This document shows, in pieces, positions 27,657-39,037 of a stretch of 64,000 bases of DNA. Every line of letters starts with the position of its first letter. The stretch's first letter is position 1. The position numbers and the translations under genes are program-made. The stretch comes from JACRCT01 sp049841135 (lineage in GTDB: Bacteria > Myxococcota > Myxococcia > Myxococcales > UBA5297): NCBI GenBank assembly GCA_049841135.1, contig JASGHK010000004.1:1240001-1304000 (forward strand), in the 5' to 3' direction. A model generated the notes under the pieces. It saw only the letters and a list, made by a program, of their open reading frames with translations. It was not told the DNA's origin and searched no databases.

Positions 27657-29084
27657 CTAGTAGTCGGCGCCGTCGCCCAGGGTCGAGAAGTCGAGGTCGC
27701 CGGACTGGTTGGCGTCGCCCAGGTCGAGCAGGCCCTTGCCGTCGCGCGGGCTGAAGTCGACCTCGGCCTGGTCGGCGTCGCCCAGGTCGAGCGGGCCCTT
27801 GCGGCGGCCGTCGACGGTGCGGTTGGGGACCTCGGGCAGGTCCTTGGCGTCGCCCGAGTCCGTCTTGACCACCTTGACGGTGCCCTTGGCCTCGCCGGCG
27901 GCGGGTTCGGGGTCGCCTGCCTTGCGGGGGCCGGTGTTCTTGACGGCGCCCTTCTCGGCCGGCACCGCGTCCACCTTGCGGCCGGTGCCGCCGGCGAGCA
28001 GGTCGTCCATCTGGTCGTCGGGGAGCATCACCTGGCCCGGAGCGGTGACGACCATCTGCAGCTTCTCCTGGCCGCGCGCCTTGTCCTTGTAGCGGCGGAT
28101 GAAGCCGCGGACGCGGACGTACTCGCCCTTCATCTTCGAGAGCTCGCTGGACAGGAACAGGTCCTTGTCGAAGAAGACGACGTCGAAGTCGCTGGAGCGG
28201 CTGCGGGCCAGCTTGACGATGGTGGGGCCGGTGTCGCCCATGCGGATGTCGCCGACCGAGCCCAGGAGCACCACCTCCTGGCCGATCTTCTTGTTCAGGC
28301 GCCGCGCGGTGTCCCAGCGGGTGAGCGCGATGTAGTTCTCGTGCGTCTCCATCTCCTTCTCGAACGCGGCGATCACCTCGGCGCGCGAGTTCCACCACGT
28401 CAGGCGCTCCTCGTAGTCCGGGTAGTGCTTCTTGTTCGGGTCCCAGATGCCGAGCTTGAGGGCCTGGGCCTGCTTCTGGGCCTCGACGAACTCGTTGTGG
28501 AACCGGCGCGAGAACGCGTACTTGGTGAAGTACGGCGCCATGCCGGCGCGCACCGCCTCGACGTTGTAGTTGACCCACTTGCCGTTCTTCTCGGCGAAGA
28601 CGTAGGCCAGGTAGCGGCCGTAGTAGTCGCGGATCTCGCCGGGGGTGTCGCGCTCGAGCTTCACCTTGTTGACGCCCTTGAAGAAGCTCTGAGCGAAGGC
28701 CATGGCGTCGTAGCCCACCGGCGTCGCCATCTTCACCGGCCGGGCCGACTTGCCCCTCATCTTCTTCGTGTACTCATCCCACGACATCGAGTCCATCGAG
28801 CGGCGCTCTTCGACGTGGTGGACGATCTCCTCGGTGTCGATGCCGATGAGGCGCAGCGAGGCCTTGAGCCCCTTGACGCGGACGGTGTCGCCGTCGGTGA
28901 CCGCCGCGTCGCCGTCGATGCTGAACTCGCCCAGCTCCAGGCCGCCGGTCTCGAAGCGCGCCAGCGACTGGGCCGCCTGGGCCTTGCTGTAGCGCTGCTC
29001 GCTCTTGGTGGTGCCGCAGGCGGGAGCGAGGCCGAGGGCCGCGAGCGCGAGGAGGACGAACCGCAGTTTGAGGTCAGGTGTCAT
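27657..29084 (-). CDS. Staphylococcal-nuclease-like lipoprotein (long)
   Basis: A 475-residue predicted surface nuclease. The ATG at 29084 has AGGGA upstream, formed partly by the preceding gene's stop. The signal peptide ends LGLAPAC. The nuclease fold spans residues ~45-235: TDGDTVRVKGLKASLRLIGI with DTEE (Arg35 and Glu43 equivalents) and YYGRYLAYVFAEKNG (Arg87 equivalent). Compared with classic nucleases it has a ~50-residue insertion after DTEE (VHHVEERRSMDSMSWDEY). An OB-like segment follows (GQEVVLLGSVGDIRMGDTGP). The tail is acidic with two related units (GPLDLGDADQAEVDF, GLLDLGDANQSGDLDF). It starts 8 nt after the barrel gene. Confidence 0.85.
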   Translation of the reverse strand: MTPDLKLRFVLLALAALGLAPACGTTKSEQRYSKAQAAQSLARFETGGLELGEFSIDGDAAVTDGDTVRVKGLKASLRLIGIDTEEIVHHVEERRSMDSMSWDEYTKKMRGKSARPVKMATPVGYDAMAFAQSFFKGVNKVKLERDTPGEIRDYYGRYLAYVFAEKNGKWVNYNVEAVRAGMAPYFTKYAFSRRFHNEFVEAQKQAQALKLGIWDPNKKHYPDYEERLTWWNSRAEVIAAFEKEMETHENYIALTRWDTARRLNKKIGQEVVLLGSVGDIRMGDTGPTIVKLARSRSSDFDVVFFDKDLFLSSELSKMKGEYVRVRGFIRRYKDKARGQEKLQMVVTAPGQVMLPDDQMDDLLAGGTGRKVDAVPAEKGAVKNTGPRKAGDPEPAAGEAKGTVKVVKTDSGDAKDLPEVPNRTVDGRRKGPLDLGDADQAEVDFSPRDGKGLLDLGDANQSGDLDFSTLGDGADY

Positions 29085-29092
29085 GGGGGTCC

Positions 29093-31284
29093 CTAGAAGC
29101 GGGCCTCGAGCTCGAGGCGGAAGCGATGCTGGATCGGGGAATGCCGCTTGGTCGTGGACTCGCGCTGGTCGAGGAAGGAGTAGAGGTCGTAGCGCACGTG
29201 CAGCTCCAGGCTGCTGTTGGACATGGGCAGCACGCCCACGTCGAGGTAGGTCCAGAGGACGGTCTCGAGCTTCAGCGGATTGTCGATGGACTCGTCCTGG
29301 TACTTGAGGCGCCAGCGCAGGATGAGCTGATCCACGGGCTGGGAGGTGACCTGCACCCAGGCCCGCAGGTCCTGCCGGAAGGTGTCCGGGTAGTCGGGAT
29401 CGTCGAGGAGGTGGTGCTGGTACTCGGCAGCCAGGCTCAGCTTCTTTCCCAGGGGCGCGTAGCTGGCCGCCACCGCAAAGCGCCAGGTCTCGCCCCGGCA
29501 AGGCAGCGGCTGGCTGTCCTCGTCGTATTCAGTGGGGTACTCGTAGCACTCGCCTCGGGCGCTGTTCCCGAGGTCCTTGTTGCGGTACCGGGCCCCCAGC
29601 GAGACCTTGGCCCGGCGCCAGCCGACGAAGTCGGTGCGCAGGTAGAGGTCGAGGTTGGTCAGCCCTGCGGTCCCCGCGGCCCGGCCATCCTCGGGCCAGA
29701 TCGAGAAGTCGACGTCGGCGCGGACCTTCCAGTCCTCGGTGGGCTTGCCGGTGTACTTGACCTTCGCCCCGGCCTCGTTGCGGGCGCGCTGCCCCTCGAA
29801 CTTGTCGGGGTTGGCCAGGGGCCGGCCCAGGGGGTTGACGAAGCCGCGGTCGTAGTAGCGGACCGAGCCCTCGAGCTCGTGGGTCTTCTGGACGTCGCCG
29901 ACGATGCGCACCAGACCACCCCAGCCGCCGCCCCCGACCTTGCCGGGCATGGCGTTGAAGGTGCGCGTCGCCTCGGCGAAGAGGTTCGCGTGCCCCGCCT
30001 TCGCCGCGCCGTCGATGCCCACCGCGCCGAAGGAGCCGCCGTAGGGCCGGCTGGACCACTCCTGGAAGTCGAGCTGCAGGATCCCGGCGTCGCCCCAGAT
30101 GTCCTGCGCGTAGTAGCCGCTGACGCCCAGGTGCGCGCTGGGGGTGAACTGGACGGTGACGTTCCCGCCGGCGGCCAGCTCGTCGTAGACCTCGGGAAGG
30201 GTGGAGAAGACGAAGTAGGCCTCGGGGTCGTCCGCCACGCCGATCACCGGCGCGGAGCAGTTGCTCTCGAGGGAGTGCGGGTCATCGCATTGGCGCCGAT
30301 CGAAGATCTCGTACTGGTAGATGCTGCGGCTCTGGTAGGAGCCGAAGGCGTGCAGCGCCAGCTCCGGGCCGCCGAGGGGGATGTGCCGCGCGCTGACCGC
30401 CACGCCGCGGAACGCGTCGCTCCAGGAGTAGTCGCGGGTGACGTAGATCCCGTCGCCGCTGAAGGGATCGAGCTTGAGGTCTTCGGAGGGGACGTTGATC
30501 TTGTCGTCGGGGTAGACGCCGTTGGGAGTGGCCGACCGCGAGGTGTTGTCCAGGGTCAGCTTCTGGCCGAACCCCAGGCGGAAGGTGCCCGCCACCACCT
30601 GGAACATCGAGTTCTTCCACTGCACGTAGTACTTGGGGACGTGGAAGTTGTAGGGCTGGCTCGCCACCAGCCGGTCCTGCTCGAGCGAGTAGTGCAGCCA
30701 GGCCAGGCGGGAGCGGGTGGTCGCCATCGCCAGGCCCGCCGTCAGGTTGAGCGGTCCCTTGACCTTGGCCTGCAGGAACGCCGGCGGATACTGGGTCGCC
30801 TTCGACACCTTGTAGGCGCCGGTGGTCTCGCCGGTGTAGTCGTCGCTGGAGTAGGCGGCCATCAGCCGCAGCCGGCCCCCCAGCGGCACCTTGCTCGGGT
30901 CGCCCAGCACGAGGAAGGCCGCGATGTGCAGCAGCTGCTCCTGGGTGATGGCGGCCGCAGCCACCAGGTCCGCCGGGTCGGCGATGCGCGTCTGGTCGCG
31001 GTACTTGAGGATGGCGTCCACGTCCTCGTACGTCAGGCCGGGGAAGCTCGTCGAATCTCCTCGCGGCTGGCGGTGTTGAGGTCCACGCCGTCGTTGAGCA
31101 GCTCGACGAGCGTCTCCAACGTCTCAGGACTGATCTCCTCGCGAGATGCCAGGTCGTAGAGGTCGGACTCGTTGTCGATGTCGATGTCGGTCTCGTACTG
31201 CACCGCGAAGGCCACGGGGCACAGCCCAAGCCACGCAGTGAGCGCGAGGGCCGCCTGCAGGAGGCGGCGGGAGGTCAGGGTCAT
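29093..31284 (-). CDS. Outer-membrane barrel with ComEA-type helix-hairpin-helix domain (frameshifted)
   Basis: A signal peptide (RRLLQAALALTAWLGLCPVA-FA) is followed by an acidic segment and a helix-hairpin-helix unit. The frame breaks at 31043-31057. Correcting GAAGCTC to GAGCTC and GAATC to GATC restores NTASREEIDELPGLTYEDVD and AILKYR, the ComEA-like DNA-binding consensus. A second helical pair follows (IADPADLVAAAAITQEQLLH). From about residue 130 the protein is rich in alternating beta-strands ending in aromatic residues (WLHYSLEQDRLV, RFRLELEARF at the C-terminus), like a large outer-membrane barrel. The full length is ~729 residues. It is the first gene of the operon with two nucleases and the lamin-tail protein. 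A role in DNA binding or passage at the outer membrane is inferred. Confidence 0.8.
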
Positions 31285-31618
31285 GAGTTCGCCAGTTTCG
31301 AAGGCGCGACTCGCCCGGGTCGGGAAGCGGCGGGAAGCAGGCGGTTCGCGCGAGTTCGAATCCCTTTCAACAAGGGCCCAGTTGTCCAACCGAGGATAGG
31401 CGAGACGAGCGACCGGCTCAAGCCACTCGCGCAGGTCGAGCAGCCACACCGCCCCCCGGCCCCGCTCTCGAATCAGCCCGTCCGGCCCCTCGCGCTCACC
31501 CTGCCGAGGCAGGGGTCGCCGGCTTGCTAAGCCGTGTCACGTGCCAGTAGACTTTCGGCCCTTCGCACGACCGGGCTGCCAGGAGCCCGCCAAGCCCCTG
31601 AAGAAAGAGGAGTCTTCC
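31285..31618. other. Divergent intergenic region, ~330 nt
   Basis: Upstream of both the barrel/nuclease operon (minus) and the DxDxDG lipoprotein (plus). The only promoter-like string is TTGCTA, 18 nt, TAGACT at 31524-31553, facing the lipoprotein. It is a weak match. I see no gene, tRNA or clear repeat here. Confidence 0.4.
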
Positions 31619-33251
31619 ATGTCGTCTCGCTCGTTCATGGTTGCCCTGCTCGCTGCCTCCGCGCTCTTCCTGCTGGGGGCCTGCGGTGGAAAGACACCCT
31701 CCGGCAAGGCCGACGCGGGCGGAGCAGACGCCGGCAAGCCCCCGGAGATCTGCGACAACAGCAAGGACGACGATGGCGACAAGCGCGTCGACTGCGCCGA
31801 CCTCGACTGCTCGACCGACCCGTACTGCACCGGCATCAGCGAGGTGTGCGGCAACGACGTGGACGACGACGAAGACGGCAAGACCGACTGCGCCGACACC
31901 GACTGCAAGGACGACGCGAAGTGCAAGACGAAGACGGAGGTCTGCGACAACAAGGTGGACGACGACACCGACGGCCAGACCGACTGCGCCGACTCCGACT
32001 GCACCAACCAGACCTATTGCAAGACCGAGGTCTGCGACGACAAGCTCGACAACGACGGCGACAACTCCACCGACTGCGCCGACTCCGAATGCGTCAGCAG
32101 CCCCGCCTGCGTCATCGGCGCCGAGAACTGCACCAACGGCGTCGACGACGACGGCAACGGCGACATCGACTGCGCCGACGGCGCCTGCGCCCAGAACGCC
32201 AGCTGCAAGTTCGGCGAGATCTGCGACGACGGCATCGACAACGACGGCGACGCCCTGGCCGACTGCGCTGATGGCGAGTGCAAGAGCCACCTCAAGTGCC
32301 AGGCCAACTGCACCGCCCCCAACGACTGCGGCACCGCGGCCTGCAAGACCAGCGCGGCCTGCGTTGGCTACTGCGTTCCGCCACACTGCACCGAGGCCAT
32401 CTGCAGCGGCTACCAGGGCTGCGTGAAGGAGATCTGCAACAACGGCATCGACGACGACGGCAACGGCGCCAAGGACTGCCTCGACCAGGCCTGCGTCAAC
32501 GAGCAGATTCTGCAAGAAGACCGAGGTCGGCAACTGCAACAACAACATCGACGACGACCTCAACGGCTACACCGACTGCAACGACACGGCCTGCACCGAC
32601 GACCCGAAATGCAAGATCTACGAGAACTGCACCAACAACGTCGATGACGACAACAACGGGATGACCGACTGCGCCGACCGCGTCCCCTGCGGCACCAACG
32701 CGGCCTGCCAGACCAGCGCCGAGACCAACTGCTCGAACGGCCTCGACGACGACAAGAACGGCCTGACCGACTGCGCCGACGTCCAGTCCTGCTGCTCCGA
32801 CCCCGCCTGCGCCACCGACCCCAACTGCGGCACGACCATGGACTGCTCGGCCGATCCCAGCACGGGCACGGCGGCGTGCAGCGACATCATGATGTGCTGC
32901 CTGCTCAGCCTCGGCACCTGCGGCCCCGACTGCAACTGCATGCTCTCCGGCTTCAGCTGCGCCCCGGGCGAGGGTAACTGCAGCGACGGCAAGGACAACG
33001 ACGGCGACAACATCATCGACTGCTCCGACACGGACTGCGTCGGCACGTCGGACTGCACCGAGATCTGCGACGACCACATCGACAACAACCACAACGGCAA
33101 GCTCGACTGCGGCGACGAGAACTGCTGGTCCGACCCCATCTGCTGCCAGGGCGAGGGCGCCGACTGCAGCACCGGCCCCGACTGCTGCGCGGGCCTCGAG
33201 TGCAAGTCGAAGTGGGTCATCTTCCTCGAGTGCAAGGCCGTGACTCCGTAG
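31619..33251 (+). CDS. Lipoprotein with twelve DxDxDG Cys-rich metal-binding repeats (frameshifted)
   Basis: A secreted lipoprotein (lipobox LLGAC) starting at the ATG behind AGAGGAG. Twelve ~30-50-residue repeats follow the pattern (E)(I/N)C-(D/N)N-x2-DDD-x-(D/N)G-x2-DC-x-D-x-(D/E)C, for example CDNKVDDDTDGQTDCADSDC. This is the MopE-like putative metal-binding motif common in Myxococcota; the Asp-rich loops look able to bind calcium. The frame breaks at 32506-32510, where GATTC changed to GATC gives NEQICKKTEVGNCNNNIDDD and keeps the repeats running to 33251 (543 residues). A GC-rich hairpin follows. The function is not known. Confidence 0.85.
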
Positions 33252-33271
33252 GCCTGCCGTCCGGGAATCCC

Positions 33272-33310
33272 AGGCCCGGCCGCCCTGTTGAGGGGTGGCC
33301 GGGCCTTTCT
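33272..33310 (+). terminator. Rho-independent terminator after the DxDxDG gene
   Basis: Ten-base perfect arms AGGCCCGGCC and GGCCGGGCCT around a 15-nt loop, followed by TTTCT. It starts 21 nt after the stop and ends just before the regulator's start, implying that the regulator has its own promoter or relies on read-through. Confidence 0.75.
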
Positions 33311-33325
33311 ATCTCCCGAGCCTCC

Positions 33326-34777
<1,452 letters not shown>

Positions 34778-34792
<15 letters not shown>

Positions 34793-35451
34793 GCGCGCGG
34801 GCCTCCTCCAGCCCTGGGCAGTGACCGGCAACGAATCGAGCACGGGCAAGCAACAAGTTGGCGCCGGTCGCACGAAGCGAGCCGCAAGCGTCAGCGCGTC
34901 GGGGATGGTTGTGCCCTGGGCAGTGATGAGGCCGCGAGTCGAGTATGGCCCCCTTCGCCTCTTGCACCTCGACGGCGCGAGCGCCACGCCACCTTGTCGG
35001 CGAACGCTGACATACCTTTAGCATTCCGAAGAGCACCGCCGAGCCGCACCCGCGACAACTGCGGCTGGGTCCGTGGAATCAGCGCCATCTTGTTGCCTGA
35101 CCGTGCTCGACTCGTGGCCGTCACTGCACAGGGCGCGAGGAGGCCCGTGCTGACACACTTGCGGCTCGGGGCGCGGCCACAGCTGGACGTGCTCGACGCG
35201 ACCCTTTCACTGCACGGGGCACAACCATCCCCGCGCGCTGACACTTGCGGCTCGACTGCTCGCCCCCGCCGACCCGATGCCTTTCTGTGCTCGATTCGTT
35301 CCTCATCACTGCACAGGGCTGGAGGAGGCCCACGCGCTCACGCTTGCGGCTCGACTGCTCGCCCCCGCCGACCCGATGCCTTTCTGTGCTCGATTCGTTC
35401 CTCATCACTGCACAGGGCTGGAGGAGGCCCGCGCGCTCACGCTTGCGGCTC
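34778..35451. repeat. Cluster of ~99-nt repeats in inverted arrangement
   Basis: About seven units begin GAGCCGCAAGCGTGAGCGCG. Two are in plus orientation (starting 34778 and 34879). Five are in minus orientation, starting at 35451, 35352, 35253, 35167 and about 35067. The units starting at 35451 and 35352 are 99 nt and differ at one position; the others are diverged. Within each unit, arms like CTGTGC and GCACAG flank ~20 nt, so a hairpin may be conserved. Between the two orientations lies a TTTAGCA motif (35007-35023). The cluster fills the space between two convergent genes and contributes the last codons of both. Confidence 0.8.
35007..35023. repeat. Dispersed TTTAGCA-type motif, copy 3
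   Basis: CTGACATACCTTTAGCA matches the copy at 13108-13126 over its full 17 nt. It sits near the centre of symmetry of the inverted repeat cluster. Confidence 0.55.
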
Positions 35452-38400
35452 GGGCCTACCCTTCCTCGAATCCGCACCCGGCTCCCCGGCCCACCCGGCC
35501 GTGCCGGAGTGACCACCAGCCGCCTGGGCATGCGGGCGCGCACGTCGTCGACGTGCGTGATGACGCCCACGGTGAGGTCCTCGGCCTGCAGGCGCTCGAG
35601 CGCCCCCATCGCCACGTCGAGCGTGACCGCATCGAGCGTCCCGAAGCCCTCGTCGAGGAAGAAGAACCTGAGCTGCTCTCCCCGGAGCTGGATCTGCATC
35701 GACAGCGCCAGCGCCATCGCCAGCGAGGCCAGGAACGTCTCGCCGCCAGAGAGCGAGCCCACCGGGCGTTCCAAGCCACCATGGTGGTTGTCGCGGACCG
35801 AGAACCCGGCCGACCCGCGCTTGTCGTCCTGGTGGGGCACCAGCTCATAGCGGCCGTAGGTGAGCGTGCGCAGCCGCTCCGAGGCCGTGGCGGCGATGGT
35901 CTGGATCTCCTGCTCGGCCATGAACTCCACCAGCTTGCGGCCCTCGACCAGGTCGGCCAGCGTGGCCAGCCGCTCGAACTCAGGCAGCAGCCGCCCGTGA
36001 TGCGCCTCGATCTCCTCGCGCCGTGAGCGGTCGGCAGACGCCTTCGACAGCTGCGCATCGAGCTTGCCCAGCTCCTCGTGGACCTGCCGCGCCCACGCCT
36101 CCGCGCCCGCGTGGCCCGACTCCAGCTCCTCGAGCCTCCGACCCGGGAACGCTGCGCCCCGCCAGCTGCTCGCGAACGCCGCCCAGGGCGCCGGCGTTCT
36201 CGCGCAGGGCGTCCTCGTGGTCGCGCACCGCCTCCGAGAGCTCGTCGCGGCGAGCCCGCTCGCGCAGCGCGGCCTTGGCAGCGTCGGCGCCGGCGAAGCG
36301 CTGGCTCGCCAGCTCGCGGTGCAGCCGACCGTCGGCCTTTCGGGCCTGCTCTCCGGACGCCTCGGCGCGGGCCTTCTGCGCCGCCAGGGCCTCCCTCGCC
36401 CGTTGATGGCCCTCCTGCTGGAGCTGCAGCGTCTGGCGGGCGCTGGCGAGGGTCCGCTCGAGCGCCACGAGCGAGCGCTCGCAGGCTTCGAGTAGCGCCG
36501 CGGCGCTCTCGCCACCCGTCAGCGCCTGGAGCCGCTCGTGCAGGCTCCCCTGCTCCTGGCTGAGCTTCCTTGGCCCGGCGTCCCAGCCCCTCGAGCTCCG
36601 CGCCCAGCCGCGCCGACTCCTCGACCCTGGCGCGCAGCGCCTCCTCGGATTCGCGCCGGCGCTCGTCGACCGCTTGGCGCGCGACCGAGAGCTGCGCGGC
36701 CTCGCGCTCGCGGCGCGAGAGCGCCTCCTGCTCGGCCTCGATGGCCTCCACCGCGAGCCCGCCGCGGCGCTCCTCGAGCACCGCTCGCCGCGCCTCGACG
36801 CTCGCTCGGGCCTCGTCGACCTCGTGGCCCGCTTCGGCAGCCGCGCGCTCCTCGGCGCTCGCCGCGGTCGCCGTCTCCAGCGCCCTCTTGGAAGCCTCGT
36901 TCGCGGCCTCCCCGAGAGCGCCCGCCTCCTTTTCCACCTGCTGCAGCCTCACCTGCCAAGCGTGGAAGGACTCCTCGGCTCGGGCCATCGCCTCGCGCTC
37001 GGTGATGCGCCAGGCCTCGAGGGCCTGCGCCACTTCGGTCCGCCGCGCCTCGGGCAGCTTCGAGCGGCGCAGCGCGAGCGTCTGCATCGCCTGCCGGCAC
37101 ACCTCCTCGGCCTCCTGGCGCGAGCCCCGGACGCTCTTGAGGTCCGCCTCGACCTCGGCGAGCGCGCGCTGTGCGTTCTCGCCGGCCTTCCTCGCGGTGT
37201 CGTGGGCCCTCCTGGCCGCCTCCAGCTCCCCGGGCGCCGCCTCCTGCGCGGGGACCGGGTGCGCGGTGGAGCCGCACACCGGGCAGGCCTTGCCGTCGAC
37301 GAGCCGGCACGAGAGCCTCGCCGCCGCGCCCCGCTGGGCGATCTCCTCGAACGCCAGGCGCGCCGCCTCCGCCTTCTCGAGCGCCTTCTCGCACGCTCCC
37401 GCCGCCGCCTTCCGATCGTCCTCGAGCTTTGCGGCGCGCGCGGTCAGCGCGGCTTCCCGCTCGCGAGCCAGTGCCACGTCGCGTTCGGCGTCGCAGACCG
37501 CCTTGACCAGGTTGTCGATCGCATTGGCCGATTTGAGCGCCTCGAGCAGGCCCTTCTCGTCACCCGGCCGCGCCTCGCGGTGTGCCTTGGCCCTCTCCAG
37601 TCCCTCCTTGGCCGCCGACGCCGCGAGCGCGGACGCCTGGGCCGCCGACTGCGCTTCCGTGTGCGCCCTGGCGGCCGCGGCCTGCTTGCGCTCGCGCTTC
37701 TCGAGACAGGCCCTGGCGATCCGCTGAGCCTCGCGGTGGTCGACCAAGGCCCGGAAGGCCGCCTGGACCTGCTCGCGCAGAGAGGGATCGACCTGCGTCT
37801 GGCTGATCTTCGCGGCGATCGCCGTCACCTGGCGGTCCGCCTCGGCCAGCGCGGTCTCCAACCGAGCGCGCTCGGACTCGGCCTGCGCGAGCGCCTCCAT
37901 CGCCTTCGCCCGCGCCCGTTCGGCCGTCTGCAGATCGCGGATGCGCTCGGCGTGCTCAACCTCGAGCTTCTCGGCCTGCTTGAGCTCATCGCGCCGCGCC
38001 GAAAGCCTTGGGCCATCGGCCTCGAGCGCCACGCTCGCCGCCTGGAGCGCGGACCGGGCCGACTCCAGGTCGCCCGCCCACGCCTGCTCCTTCGCCTCCG
38101 CGTCGCGTCGCCTGGCCTCGGCCTCCGCCGCCTCCGCGGCCAGCTTGTGCACCTCGGCGAGCAGCGCGCGCAGCGGCTCGGCGCGCTGCGCCGCGTCCAG
38201 CTCCGCCTTCTGGGCCTCCACGGCCGGCGTCCCGGCCAGCAGAGACACGAGCTTCGCCTCCAAGCGGCGCGCCTCGGTCTGCAGGGCGAAGACCGCGCGG
38301 GCCTCGTGCAGCCGCGCCGCCGCGCTTCCCAGCGCCGCATCGGCTTCGGCCGCCGCCGCCTTCTTCGCGTCCCGGGCGGCGCGCGCCTGCTCCACGGCGT

Positions 38401-39037
38401 CCTGCGTCGCGTGGGCGAGGGCCTCGAGCAGGCCGGCGTCGTGGTCGAGTCGGCTCTGCACCTCGCGCCGCCGGTCGGCGACCCTGCGGTAGAGCGCCTC
38501 GCCGTAGCGCTCCAGGCCGAGGATGGTCTCGAGCATCGCGCGGCGCTTGGCGCCGGTCAGCTGCAGGAACTCGGCGAACTTGCCCTGCGGCAGCACCACC
38601 ACCCGCCGGAAGTTCTCGCTCTTGAGCCCAATGACCTTCTCGACCGCCTCGTCCACCGTCGTCGTCTTGTCGGCCAACGGCACCGCCACGCCGCCGTCCT
38701 CGAGCCGGTCGAGCCGCGCGCCCTTGGCGTCGATGAGGCCGTCCTTGGCGCGGAAGCTGCGCCGGACCTCGTAGCGGACCCCGGCGCCGGCCTCGAAGCG
38801 GAAGGCGACGCGAATCTCCTCGGCCTCGGGGTGGGCGATGCCTTGGCGCTTGCCGCCCTGGACGCGCTCGACCTCGCCGTAGAGCGCGAGCGTGATGGCA
38901 TCGAGGATGGTCGACTTGCCGGCGCCGGTGGGGCCGAAGATGCCGAACAGCCCGCGCTCGCCCAGCTTCTCGAAGTCGACCGTCGCCTCGTCGCGGTAGC
39001 TGTGCAGTCCCTGGAAGACCAGGAGCAGGGGCTTCAT
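35121..39037 (-). CDS. sbcC: SbcC, Rad50-like ATPase subunit of the SbcCD nuclease (two frameshifts)
   Basis: Partner of SbcD that opens hairpins and processes DNA ends. Its ATG overlaps the sbcD stop as ATGA. The N-terminal Walker A is FGPTGAGKSTILDAITLALY. Long Ala/Glu-rich coiled coils flank the zinc hook GKACPVCGSTAHPVP. The C-terminal lobe has the ABC signature GSLSGGETFLASLAMALALS and Walker B FFFLDEGFGTLD. Two indels break it: GAGCTTC at 36562-36568 (GAGCTC restores AKELSQEQGSLHERLQAL) and one near 36145. After the normal end (VITHVDDVRARMPRRLVVT) the frame stays open for about 115 residues through the 99-nt repeats, adding 33-residue units such as RKRERAGLLQPCAVMRNESS. Confidence 0.88.

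Noticed and set aside
23469..29084. Toxin/immunity pair from the nuclease lipoproteins
   Set aside because: Both have lipoprotein signals and no small neighbouring inhibitor gene; thermonuclease-type domains here look like surface enzymes.
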